Below are positions 46,357 through 57,682 of a stretch of 64,000 bases of DNA, in pieces. Position 1 is the first letter of the stretch. The number at the start of each line of letters is the position of its first letter. The DNA comes from Calliphora vicina (Eukaryota > Arthropoda > Insecta > Diptera > Calliphoridae), in the NCBI RefSeq assembly GCF_958450345.1, contig NC_088780.1:119612226-119676225 (forward strand), given 5' to 3'. Under the pieces are notes generated by a model. It was given only the letters and a program-made list of their open reading frames with translations, ran no database searches and was not told the DNA's origin. The translations under genes were made by a program, and so were the position numbers.

Positions 46357-47364
46357 AAATCTATACTTTTTGCTTCCATTTGCACACTTAAAATCAAAAA
46401 ATACAAAAACTATTTCATTAACAACAACCAACTACAAAAACAATAATAAGAACAGTTGTTTAAAAAGTGCTGCCTTCATAGATTAATATAGATACGAGAT
46501 GTAATTGTCCAAAAACATAAATCTCTTGTAAATAACCTAACTCATGCAATAACAAAATACATGCTATTCAACGCGTGTTTATTATTGTTGTAACGGACAT
46601 ATGATTTGTTGTATTTTTGTTTGACAAATAGGAGTGTCTCGTCTCTATGTATAATTCTCTATGGCTGCATTTATACTTGTAGCATATTTTCGGTTTTTTT
46701 CGGCTCTCAGGATCTAAAACATATATGCCGAATTCACAATCGGTTTCGTATTTTATTAATATTAGTTTTTGTTTCGAAAAAATTTGTTTCAAAAAAGCTA
46801 CAACTTACAAACCTACAACTCTGATTGTGAATTGGGCAATTATATGCGTTTGAGTTTTTAGTTTTGGTTCAATGTAGCAATATTTTTTGCGTTTTAAGTC
46901 AGTTTTTTAATATGATACCAAGCATAGACAACAACTAGATAGGTAGCCAAAAACCTAAGTCTGTTGTCAGAAACCTAATTCGTGAGAATGTATTGCATGT
47001 ATTTTGTTTTTGTATCACCCGTATGTGTGAAAAGAGAGTAATATTTTACTCTCTCCTTCCGTTCTATGCGTTTATTCTATGATACCAAGTTTGAAAATAT
47101 CGTTGTGATGCCTCTTCAGATTTTACAATGAATTCTTAACTAGAAAAACGGAAATTCAAAACCATATTTTGTTGGGATAGAACTTCAAGGGTAATATTTT
47201 TTCCTACAAAAATAAAATTCTATTACAATATAATACAGTAATAATAGCTTAAACTAAGAATTAAATATACATATAAACAAAAATTAATTTTTTACCAAAA
47301 ATTTATTATTTAGATTAAGAAAGTTGGTTAAGGATTACGCCTTAACATTATATTGTAAACAAAC
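46357..47364. other. No gene; contains phrases shared with 57120-57190 and 58740-58830
   Basis: The phrase aaaacctaagtctgttgtc near 46950 and its complement-like forms acttaggtttttgacaac at 57126 and 58749 indicate a further dispersed repeat, each followed within about 100 bp by a ctctatgt-attctatg phrase. Function unknown. Confidence 0.35.
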
Positions 47365-47515
47365 AAGGTTTTCTTTTTGACAGAAAGTTGCACAGTCTGT
47401 CAGCCAGACAGACGAACGGACGGACATCGTTTAATCGACTCAGAAAGTGATTCATTGTCGATCAGTATTAGACTAATATTTTTGGACTTTACAAACATTA
47501 TAAGATATAAAAATT
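47365..47515 (-). repeat. DINE-1-like repeat, family A, 5' fragment
   Basis: The reverse complement contains attagtctaatactgatcg, gaatcactttctgagtcg and aacgatgtccgtccgttcg as in the full copies, but both ends are missing. Confidence 0.7.
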
Positions 47516-47915
47516 GATTATGAATAATGGGATAAATAAATCAAGTTTAATACAATTAATGTTTGTATCCATTTATGATTGCAGTTATCTATTTTCATTT
47601 AAATTATTTCAAAAATTAGTTTGTATAAAGTTTTACATCACTGAGTAAGGTCATATAAAAATCACCAAAGTCCAAGATAACATCAGAATGTGCGTGAAGT
47701 AAATATTAAATGTTAATTAAGTCATTATAACTTAATGTTTGAACAATCGAGTTAATAAGTTTTCCTTTAATTAGGCATCAGACATTAAATAATTTGATTA
47801 ATATTTGGGAAATAAAGCATTTAGTTAGAGGCAACTATTTATTCTAATACCAGTAAGAATATCCATAGTTATTCTATATACATTGAGGTACATTGAAAAA
47901 TTACTTCATATACAT

Positions 47916-49256
47916 TAGGGTGGCCCTTATTTCTCATATTTGTAATTTTCGATGTTCCCAGGTCTAAAATTGTTATCCGTCTAAACACCAAATGTTGAAA
48001 TTTTTTTTCATATTTTGGGTAAAATTTTTAAAAAAAATTCTAAAATTGATGTTAAATACAAATTATTGACCAACCATTACAACCAACAACAATCATAAAA
48101 TTGCATGCCTACACGCAGGGAAAAAATATGTAGTTGTACATACTTAAAGTTTAAAATTTTTTAATAATAAGTAATATCTTAAATCACCTTAATTATTTAT
48201 ATGATTGCGGCCACCCTATAATAAACTGTTTTTTTTTTTTTTGAAAGCCTACTAAGATTGTTTGTGTAGATTGGACGTGAGAGTGTTTTATAGAGACAGA
48301 CAGACAAACGGTTATAGCTCAATCGACTAAAATTTTGTGAAAATGAGCGAAGTTTCATAAAAATCGGCCCAAAAATATACAACATTTCGCTATCTTACCA
48401 TTAGAAATTCCAAATATTGAAAATTTTAAATTTGACCTTCACGATTTAAGGGTTAACGTTTTCCGATTTTAGGAAAACTTTCTGACTATATTTAAACTTA
48501 CCTGGACTATAATATTCTGAACAGATTTTACTTAAAATTAATAACAGTAAGGAAATTGGGCTCATTCGCCAAAATATGGCCACAAAATTAGTTGTTCTCG
48601 AAAATTTCAAAATTTAAATCGCAGGTATGGAAAAACTATAAGAGGTATTTTCATCATTTTTTCACATTTTTATTCCCTATTATATTCTCAATAAATCCCA
48701 ATGAGATGATCAAAAAATTCTGAAATTCGTTTAACAAACTTTTTAAAAATTTTAAAATGGAGCCTTTAAAAAAATTTAATTTTGTTGGTCATACGTGCGA
48801 CTAGGTTAGCGGTATCCTACGAAGACAAAAACTCATATACAAGTAAATATGGATATATTTTAAGTAAAAATGAGCTTTTATGTTAATATTTATCAAAATA
48901 TGTTAATTTTGTTCCAAAATTTCTTGTTGTAGTTGCCTGAGATACGGTAATGGCCTAGCGAATTTTTAATAACTTTAACATTTTTTGACCAATTTGTGTG
49001 TTTTATATCTTATTAGAACGACAATTATGTATACATTTCGATTCTTTTAAATTAAATTGCAAAAGTAATTTTTTAATGGCAAAATTTTTACAAAAACTGA
49101 AAAAAATGCATTTCTAAACTTAAGAGGGCTTGCGGCACGTCTTAACCCCAACCGATTTACCTAGAATTTTTTCAGGATGATTTTTTTACTAATGTTCACC
49201 AAATTGGGGGGTGAGAATGGCCAAAATCCAATTTTCGTTTATTAAGGGCTACCCTA
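47916..49256. mobile_element. TAGGGTGG foldback-family element, fourth member
   Basis: Left end TAGGGTGGCCCTTATTTC and right end, reverse-complemented, TAGGGTAGCCCTTAATAA are flanked by ATATACAT (47908-47915) and GTATACAT (49257-49264). The segment 48330-49256 is an inverted copy of the arm at 23774-24780, with the order of blocks preserved. The left part is short and unrelated except at its end. An internal ggccaccctataat at 48209 may be a former right end of a smaller relative. Non-coding. Confidence 0.75.
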
Positions 49257-50521
49257 GTATACATGTATGTATGTATGTTGTTGATGAACATTGTACAATG
49301 CCTACATAAGAATATCAAATGATTGATATAAACGATATGAGCAATTTATTTATAAATGATGTTGAGCAAATAGACAATGAAATATTATTTATTATAATGA
49401 TCACATAAATTTCACAGTTTTTTTGGGAATATTTTTGATTGTAATTTGCTGCTTCCTTTTTTTTATTTGTCTTAATTTCACATTTCACTCAATCTTTATA
49501 ACGTTTGACGACAATGAATGAATGTTAAATGCGTGAGGGGAATGGTTCCCCCTCCATTGGAGTTAGTGATGTTAGCGATGTTGGCTGGTGGTGGTCAGTA
49601 GTAAAAATTTATTATGGTGACATTAAGTTAATGAGATACTTTTTGACTTTTACTCTAGTTACTGACACTCATATAAACACATAAATATCCAAAAACTGTT
49701 GTAGATTTGTGAAAAAACAAGATTCGTTTTATTTTACTGTCAATTTAGAACATATATTTTTGTTATTGTTGTTGGCTATGTCATTTCCTGACTAGTTTTG
49801 AACTGCTTTCCAGAGCATCAACATTAACGAGTGGTCATTAGGGAGGCTTTGTAAATTGTTAAGAGAATTGTATTTTGTATTTCTGCAAAATTAAATAAAT
49901 GTTAATATCTTGTTAAATATTTTCACATTGTTTTTTGGCTTCTACATACATACATATACTTTTAATCTTATATTTGGTTTTATGTTTAGTAAGTTTGCAA
50001 TTATTTTGTTTTTTTTTCAATAAAGAAAACTCTGAGAGAGACTTTAATTTATTAAATGGGAAAAGGGCAAAGTTTTGGTTTGCTGTTTTAAAAGGATAGC
50101 AACTAAGGACCTGCAACTTATAGCGTCACGCAAACGTATTAAGGAAATGAAAAGGAAATTACAAATGGCATTTTATATAGAAACGGAAATACTTTAATAC
50201 AAATAACTACGAGTGATAACCCCATAGCCATACGCACAATCATACACTCTCAATAAAAAAAACACTTTGCAAACACTTGCATAACTTAGACAGAAAAACT
50301 ATATTCCACACGCATCCTCTCCAGTATCGTTACACAAAAGAGATGAACAACTTTACTTTTTTTTTGGTATAATTCTATATTAAAAGTACCCAGTAAATAT
50401 TACACATGTCTATACTGATTGTGGTACCTCTAACTGTATACTTATTGTATACGTGAAGTTTTCGAGAAATTGCAGTTTAAAAAAACGAAAATAAATGATT
50501 TACAGTTTACTGGTTAGAAGC
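49257..50521. other. No gene recognised
   Basis: AT-rich, with one moderately GC-rich patch (49530-49600). The 67-codon minus frame at 49913-50116 is not recognised. Confidence 0.35.
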
Positions 50522-51144
50522 TTATATTTTAAGATTTTCTACGATAGAGGTTCTTAAGACACTCCTGTAATCTACCGTAATATGTTCATCCCAGCGACCT
50601 TGATATCTATCTTTCATCACTTTCAAATCTTGATGGAAATGTTCTCCTTGTTCTTCGCTATACGTTCCCAGAATTTCTGGAAACTTGTATAAATGACTGT
50701 GCAGATAGTATACTTTTATGCTCATATTACATCCAAGATTTTTAAAGCTATTTTCAATGTCTATAACTATTTTCTAGTAATTTTATGCCTTCTGATTTCC
50801 CAATAAATGTTTGATAACGAAAAAAAAAAAAAAGATTTCCAAGCCGGTGCTTCTAAGTAATTCATTTAATGTATGAAATCGTTGTCTTAGTTTTACTGTG
50901 CTCAAACCTGAAAATTGTCTTCAAAGAAGGCAAGACATGGATCAGTTTTTTCCAATGCCTTCACATACTGCTTCATAAGTCCCAATTTGATGTGTAATGG
51001 GTTTTTTTCTCTCAGAGTCCAGTCTTTTTTGATCCAATGGTCTTGTTTTGCTCTGCTGTCGCATAAACAGATAAGATATATAAATTTAGTGTACCCAATT
51101 TGTAAGAAATTAGCCATTTTTAAATCGACGCACAGTGGCCCCAT
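50522..51144 (-). pseudogene. Remnant of a multicopy insect gene family, likely transposon-associated
   Basis: Minus-strand pieces match, in order, a protein I recall as abundant and unnamed in many arthropod genomes. These are YTKFIYLICLCDSRAKQDHW, NPLHIKLGLMKQYVKALEKT, EAPAWKSF (in another frame), then SIKVYYLHSHLYKFPEILGT and EQGEHFHQDLKVMKDRYQGR. In the family these correspond to CLCDSR, PPLHIKLGLMK, AAWKSF, LHSHLDFFPENLG and GERFHQDI blocks. Stops, a poly(T) expansion at about 50820 and loss of the middle make it a pseudogene. Its biochemical function is unknown to me. Confidence 0.7.
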
Positions 51145-51837
51145 TTGAGTTTTTTCGTTGCAAAAATCATAACTTTTTAACCAAATGAGATGATTAAAAA
51201 TGCATTTGTTGTTGAAGTTGAAATTTGTTGAAAAATCAATTTGATGGGAAGTAAAATAAAAAAAATTTTTAAAATTGTTGATTTTTAATTTCTTTTTAAA
51301 GGCTTTTATGATTTAAAATTATTCCAGAAAAGATTTAAAAAAAAAATTTTAAATTTATTTTTAATTTTTTTGTAAAATATTCAAGAAAAGATTAAACATG
51401 TTTTTTGTGGGGTCGCAAATGTAAAAAACACATTTATTTATTTAAATGTACATATCGGACTTGATCAATAAGAGGGTATTAACCACCACTCATTGCAAAA
51501 TAATGTATGTGGTAACTAGTTGTAATTACCGAAATTCATAAAATTTTAGCTGTATTTTTTTAAATATTAGTAAATAAAAAAAAATAAAAAAATTGATAAG
51601 AAATGTCGTAACAATATCGGACATTTATCAGACTTTTTTTCGATATCAAAATTCTTTTAGAATTTCCCAAGGATTTTACTTCAGAATTGGTACAGAATTC
51701 TACCCTACATGTGTGAAAAATTTTTGGAATTTCTCCAGACAAAGATTTTTGTCAACCACTCATACGAATTTCGGTACACTGTCATCGGATACGATGAACT
51801 CGGTACGAATTCTGACTGAATTCGTCAAAAATTGTTT
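51145..51837. other. No gene recognised
   Basis: Low-complexity A/T runs at 51250-51370 and a short unrecognised frame at 51593-51850 that ends inside the next MITE. Confidence 0.3.
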
Positions 51838-52256
51838 AAGGTATTTATAGACGGCAATACTGAGTATTGCCACTTTTCAAATTTAAAATATTATTGAAAT
51901 CATTCGGTATTTCAAAAAATCGTTTCGAAAAAACATTTATTGTTTACACGACAGTATTACAAATATTTTATTTCTTTGTTGATTGATATTTTTCTGAAAA
52001 CTTTATTTTTTTTTTATATTTTCTTGACATTTTTGTTTGTTTTATTTGTATTTAAAAATACATATCCGATACATATGAAAAGGAAATGGTTTTGAATTGT
52101 TTTAAACAAATTTTAAATGCCGACCGTAAATCAAAAAAATCATTCGTATTTTTTGAAAATCTAATACAAAATATGTTTAGACGATGAAATTGTATTATGA
52201 TACTTGAATTTTTGACAAATATTAATACTCAGTATTGCCGTCGATAAATACCTTTA
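51838..52256. mobile_element. Family E MITE with palindromic ends
   Basis: Both edges carry AAGGTATTTAT, then GACGGCAATACTGAGTATT in inverted orientation; the inner part GGCAATACTGAGTATTGCC is itself palindromic on the left. The interior shares phrases with the larger family E element at 34187-36442 (tgatatttttctg, gtttacacgacagtatta, acatatccgatacatat). About 420 bp, non-coding. Confidence 0.65.
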
Positions 52257-52841
52257 ATGCATAGTAATGGTTCGTCATATTAGTAGTATGGATAACAAAC
52301 TATGTAATTTTTTAACTTTAACCACAGATATAATACAGATTCGTCAAAACTAACGTTTACAAAATTGGTGCATCAGCTGTGCTTCATTTAAACGCATCGA
52401 AGAAAAGGGATAGCTATACATATTACATACATATTTGCTATTCCTTACGTTGGGGTTAAATTTGTGATGCCATTTTGATATATTTTAACATTATTTAAAT
52501 AAATATATTAATGCCCAATTTAGAAGCATTACTCTCGATGTAATTAGTTTTAAAAGTTGCATAAACCTTATAAGTTTGTAAAAATTGCTCACAAATCACA
52601 AAAGCCCTTTAAAATTTTATAAATTAAAACATTTTGGTACATTTGAATTGGAAAAAGTACCTACAGTCTGTTATTAACACTTTACGTCCTTGGTGTAAAC
52701 ACACTTACACAGATGAAGTTAAACTGCCGTTTTGTTATGCATGTATGCGCAATTTTAGCATCATGATTTTAAGGAATTTGAGGAAAAGGAAAAACAAGAT
52801 GTTTTGTTAAGCCATTGTTACAACACAAGTATATTTACATA
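52257..52841. other. No gene recognised
   Basis: AT-rich DNA, nothing identified. Confidence 0.3.
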
Positions 52842-53365
52842 CAGTGGTGGCCAGGAATTTAAGACAAAAATTGTTAGCTAAATTCCACGTGATTGTCAAT
52901 TATTTTTTCAAATATTTCGACAAATATGTATGCATGAGGATTGTTTTAAAACACAAGTGTGTTTTATTCGACTGTGTCAATTCATACATATTCACCACGA
53001 ACACATAACATTTTTCTACAACTTGACCAAAAAAAAATTTTTTTAAATAAACATATTTTCTCACATTTATATCATTATATTTTTATTATTATAAAATATT
53101 CGGACCAAATTTCGTATTTTTAGTTCCATTAGTTTCGGTCATATCATGTTATTAACAGCGGATGTTCGCTGAAGTGGGTCAACGTATTTCCACATATCTT
53201 TGTCCATATATGTTTTACCGATTTTTCCAAACATTTTTCAGAAACTAGAAACATTAATAATAAATTTCATACTCTTAGAGGTCCTTTTATTTTGGCTCTA
53301 TCGCACTTAAAATTCAGTTGATGAAAAAAATTCAAGTATTTGTCTTAAATTGGTGGCCACCACTG
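52842..53365. mobile_element. Tc1-like TA-flanked MITE
   Basis: Inverted ends CAGTGGTGGCCAGGAATTTA (left) and, reverse-complemented, CAGTGGTGGCCACCAATTTA (right), extending through AGACAAA, lie between TA dinucleotides at 52840-52841 and 53366-53367. Ends beginning CAGTG with TA flanks are typical of Tc1-like elements. 524 bp without a transposase frame. Confidence 0.82.
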
Positions 53366-53367
53366 TA

Positions 53368-53940
53368 CATACATAATAAACCGGAAATAAAGGGTTTTAG
53401 TATAATTTACTTATTCTTTTTTTTTAGTTTATAATTTTTTTTTTCGTAATGTTAAGAGAATTTGCAAAAAGTTCCAGTTTTTGAACAATATATATTGGTT
53501 AAATTTTCTCAGAGTGAGGTCTGAAATTGTTTTCCATCATCTAAAAATCAAAGTTTCGTGTTTTGGGTCAATATTTAAAAAAACACAATTAATTTTGATA
53601 AAAATCCAATTCAAAATAGTTTTTGTATTTCATCACGAATTATAATGATATAAGTAAAGATCCACTAAATTGGGGTTTTCTCCCTCTGTGCGAAATTAAA
53701 TTCCAATAATATTTTTAGTAATACATGTAATATTTTTTGCATAAAAAAATTTTAACATCGAAATTAAAAATTTTGGTATGAGAAATCGTGTAAATCGGAA
53801 AAAGACCCAAATACGAATAAATTCAAAATTTTATTTAGAAAATTAATTTATGCATTTAATGATAAAAAAAAAAACAAATTGAAATCATAAAAAACATGTC
53901 AGTTCATTAAAACAACAATTAGAAATATATTTCTATTATT
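53368..53940. other. No gene recognised
   Basis: AT-rich DNA, nothing identified. Confidence 0.3.
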
Positions 53941-54687
53941 ATACCTTACACCACCATAGTGGGGAGGGTATTATGCGTTTGTGCAGATGTTTGTAACGCC
54001 CAAAAATATTAGTCTAACACCCACCTTAAAGTATACCGATCGACTTAGAATCACTTTCTGAGTCGATTAAACGATGTCCGTCCGTCCGTCTGGTCGGCTG
54101 GCTGGCTGTGCATGTAAACCTTGTGCGCAGAGTAGAGGTCGCAATTTTGAAGATATTTCGATGAAATTTGGCACATATTATTTTTTCGGCCCAAGGACCA
54201 AGCCTATTGAAACTGGCTGAAATCGGTCCATTATTTAACCTAGCCCCCATACAAATGTTTTCCCGAAATTGGTCTTTATCGGTCATAAATGTTTAATTTA
54301 TATATGTATCTCCACAAATGCCTCTCCAAATAAGTTTTATATACACAAAATTCATGTCACCAAATTTTGTTACGATCGGTCCTTAAGTAGTCATAGCTTC
54401 CATATAGACCCGCTTCCGAAAATCACTTCAACGTGCATAAATCGCTTAAAAATGTTGGTATACACACAGAATTCAATATTGTTAACTTTAATATAGACAT
54501 AAATCACACGACCTAATTTCATGGTGATCGGTCCATAATTGATCATAGCCCCCATATAAGGCCCACTTCCGAAAATCACTCAAAAATATAAATTATTGAA
54601 ATTTTAAAAGAAAAATGTTTTTGCTCTTTTACTTAGTGTAGTGTATTATATGGTCGGGCTTGACCGACCATACTTCCTTACTTGTTT
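53941..54687 (+). repeat. DINE-1-like repeat, family A, near full length
   Basis: Contains all parts: 5' hairpin (CCACCATAGTGG), cgatcgacttagaatcactt, the CCGTCCGTCCGTCTGG run, cttgtgcgcagagtagaggt, ggtccattatttaacc, a 3' hairpin TGGTCGGGCTTGACCGACCA and a CTTCCTTACTTGTTT tail. Useful as the reference copy for the others. Frames at 54026-54579 are by-products. Confidence 0.85.
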
Positions 54688-54734
54688 ATAGTATGTATCA
54701 GTCATAACTTCCAATCAATTCTTTATCACTGTCT

Positions 54735-55486
54735 TCCACACCACCATAGTGGGGAGGGTATAATACATTTGTGCAGATTTTTATAACGCCCAAAAATATT
54801 AGTCTAACACCCACCTTAAAGTATACCGATCGACTTAGAATCACCTTCTGAGTGATGACCGTCCGTCTGGCTGCGATGTCCATCCGTCCGTCTGGCTGGC
54901 TGGTTGTCTGTCCATGTAAACCTTGTGCGCAAAGTACAGGTCTCAATTTTGAACTTATTTCGATAAAATTTAGTGCATATAATTTTGTCGGCCCAAGGAC
55001 CAAGCCTATTGAAATTTTAAGAAATCGGTTAATTATTTCACCTAGCCTCCATACTAATGTCCTTCCGAAATTGGACTTTATCGGTCATAAATATATAATT
55101 TATAAATGTATCTTCACAAATTGCGCTCCAAATAAATTTTATATATACAATATTGATGTCACCAAATTTTGTTACGATTGGTCCATAATTAGTCATAGCT
55201 CCCATATAGACCCGCTTCCAAAAATCACTTTAACGTGCTTAAATCTCTTAAAAATATTTGCAAACGCACAATTCAACATAAAGAACTTTCATATAGACAT
55301 AAATCAAACGACTTAATTTCATGGTGATAGGTTCATAATTGGTCATAGCTGCCATATAAGACCCACTTCCGAAAATCACTCACGAATATAAATTATTGAT
55401 ATTTTAAAAGAAAAATGTTTTTGCTCTTTTAATCAGTGTAGGGTATTATATGGTCGGGCTTGACCAACCATATTTTCTTACTTGTC
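54735..55486 (+). repeat. DINE-1-like repeat, family A, adjacent direct copy
   Basis: Begins about 50 bp after the previous copy, in the same orientation. The copies differ at many bases, and the second has a small duplication around ccgtccgtctggctgcgatg, so they are independent or old tandem insertions rather than a recent duplication. The 154-codon frame at 54852-55316 reads through it and is not a gene. Confidence 0.82.
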
Positions 55487-55649
55487 TTTCATGGGTTTCT
55501 GGGTCTATAGTTCACAAATTAGAGATAACATCAGTTTGTAGAGACTTGGAGATATAATTTGTAATTAAAACTTGTATTGATTTATTGTTTAAGTCCTTCT
55601 AAACCTTCTTAAAGTCCCTATAAATATCCCTGTAAAATGTAGCTCATGA

Positions 55650-56189
55650 ATTCGAGGGTTCTTTCAATATTTGGGTAATTTTTAAAAAATGATTTCCCAA
55701 TTTTCAGCCTAATTCAAGCCCTTCACTAATATTTTGTTGTTGTCACTGCTACTGATTCCGTAACTGATTCAGCGGAATCGTTGTCGTTTGTTTCGGTCAT
55801 CCCTGCATAAAAGTCATCAAAACCTTCTCTTCCCAATGCATGTGCCAACTCCAAGGATTGACAAGATAATATAACATTTTCTCCTACATCTGGCCACAAA
55901 TTTTTCCAACAGCCTTTGACCGTTGATTGTCTCATTGCATTATAAGTCAATGCAACATACTTTACACAATCTAATATTGTAAATTTATTGCATCTTTGGC
56001 AAATATATTATAGATAAATATTTTTGATAATTTACTGAAAAAAAATAATTTTTGCTTAAATTATTTAAAAAACATCGTGTAAATTGAGGCAATTTCCACA
56101 TCCCTTGATGTATACGAAAACCAAAAAAATCGTGTAAAAGTAAAATCGTGTAAAAAAAGTATCGTGTTAATCGAGGAATAGGTGTACTG
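55650..56189 (-). pseudogene. Pogo/Tigger-like element, 3' part of transposase plus one end
   Basis: The minus-strand frame 55726-55950 reads STVKGCWKNLWPDVGENVIL and then SLELAHALGREGFDDF, resembling the C-terminus of pogo/Tigger (jerky-like) transposases, where a KxCWxKLWPD block is followed by an acidic end. At the right edge the reverse complement starts CAGTACACCTATTCCTCGAT (ending at 56189), matching the CAGT...CCTCGATTAA style of pogo/Tigger ends. Inside it cgtgtaaa recurs four times. The catalytic core is absent and a left end was not found. Confidence 0.6.
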
Positions 56190-56214
56190 AAAAACTATTT
56201 TCCTCTTTAAAATG

Positions 56215-56330
56215 AAATTCGATCACACGTTTAAAATTAATCGAATTATTCGAATAATTAAAATTTTTTAAAAAAGGATAGAATGAAGTTTTGGTATAGG
56301 TTTTTTAATAATTTAAAAAATAATTTTAAA
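56215..56330. repeat. Dispersed fragment shared with 13861-13942
   Basis: The phrases cgatcacacgtttaaaatta, cgaattattcgaataatt and gaatgaagttttggtatagg follow in the same order as near 13865. Type unknown. Confidence 0.5.
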
Positions 56331-56390
56331 GCTAACAAAACGTAAGTTTTTTTCCTTTCCTAAATTAAACATTTATGTCTACTGAAAATT

Positions 56391-56792
56391 GTTTTTTACA
56401 TGTATGAGGATTCAATCGATTGTTATTATTGCCTTGTGTCAGTTTCTTTAATCGGTTGTTGATCCAGCTAAGTTAAGTAGATGGTGCTGCCATCTGTCGT
56501 TGCCTAGAAACAACGTCCTCTGTGTATTTGGTGTAGTGGTGGGGAACCTTGCTGATCTTTGATTCCTACCTTTTTCTCCCAGGGGGTGGCGGGCTGCCTG
56601 ACTTTTTCCATGATGTTATCCTCTTTTCCAGCTGGAGGAGTGTTCAGGGGGCTTCTTGGATGTATTGTTTAGAGGGAGGTTAATTTTAAAAACTCGAAAA
56701 CCATGATTTAAATTTTCCGTCCTCTGCCAGGGATCGAACCTGGGATGCTTGGTTTTGTATGCAAGCACTTTAACCACTACACCATGCCGCCA
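56391..56792 (-). mobile_element. tRNA-derived SINE with 12-bp target-site duplication
   Basis: The minus strand starts with a tRNA-like head (56700-56792): an A-box-like TGGTGTAGTGGTTAA, an anticodon-arm-like GCTTG...CAAGC and a B-box GGTTCGATCCC. A tRNA-unrelated, comparatively GC-rich body follows, ending near 56391 in a short A-rich tail. CTACTGAAAATT flanks it exactly at 56379-56390 and 56793-56804. The head cannot form a tRNA acceptor stem, so it is a SINE rather than a functional tRNA. Transcription would be by RNA polymerase III from the A and B boxes. Mobilisation by a LINE is the known route for such elements. Confidence 0.88.
56716..56792 (-). promoter_or_regulatory. Internal RNA polymerase III promoter of the SINE
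   Basis: A-box-like (TGGTGTAGTGG) and B-box (GGTTCGATCCC) sequences spaced as in a tRNA gene. These are the expected internal promoter elements; activity is inferred from match only. Confidence 0.7.
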
Positions 56793-56804
56793 CTACTGAA
56801 AATT

Positions 56805-57251
56805 ATTTAATGCTCTTAAATAAAAAATAAAATAACATTATTAGTATTATTATAGCTTATCAATATTTGGTTATATCTAAGTATTTATGTATTTTTCAGT
56901 GCCCAAGATTTATTTAAATGAATCAATACCAACAGGGTATAATGATTGAAAATAATTCATACTTGCATAAGCCCAGTGTTATGAATTAATTTTTAAAATG
57001 TATTTAATAATCCGGCCCATAGAGAAACATAGAGCGTAAACTATAAAAAAAAACTCAAAATAATCAAATATACGAGTGTTATTTTTGTTTTCAAATAGTT
57101 TTTTTTTACTAATGCATTCGCATCACTTAGGTTTTTGACAACTAAGTTAGATTTTTGACAGGAGAGTTTCCGCTCTATGTATATTTCTCTATGATTCGGC
57201 CTATAAAAAGTTATTTTCGGTATGCTTATAAATATATTTATGTTTATGTAA
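56805..57251. other. No gene recognised
   Basis: Includes the dispersed acttaggtttttgacaac phrase at 57128; otherwise AT-rich. Confidence 0.3.
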
Positions 57252-57682
57252 GACCAGCGGGAAAAAGTTGCAGTAGAGAGGCCTTCTTAAAGGCCTTATT
57301 TTTCCGAAACATGGACACTCAACCACATTGCAAAAACATTTCAATTTAACACGGCGTGTCATTGGGGATATGCCGATAGAAAGCCTGAAGATGAAAGCCT
57401 AATTGAAGGTCTGTTAAACCGATCTTTTAAATAGGTTTATTAGGGAAAATAATCTTAATGATTTCAGCATAAACCCTAAAGAATGACCATAAATGTATAA
57501 CGTGTGAAGTTTATAAAAAACTATTTCACTCGAACTTCACAATATCAAATAGTATATAAGACTAAAATTTTTAGAAGATTTTGCATATTATTCTGGTTTG
57601 TAACGGTTTATAATAAAGAGCAAATTAAATTGTCTTATAGAGGAAAGATATAGGAATAATTGTAAAACCGATAATTTTTGAA

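Noticed and set aside
54852..55316. 154-codon open frame
   Set aside because: It runs through a DINE-1-like repeat; the same phrase (FIGHKCLIYICIYTN) appears in copies at 6810, 16703, 22376 and 54269 simply because the DNA is repeated, with stops at different places.
56700..56792. Functional tRNA gene on the minus strand
   Set aside because: A and B boxes are good, but the 5' end (GGCGGCATG) cannot pair with the 3' side and the anticodon loop is too long; the target duplication shows it is a SINE.
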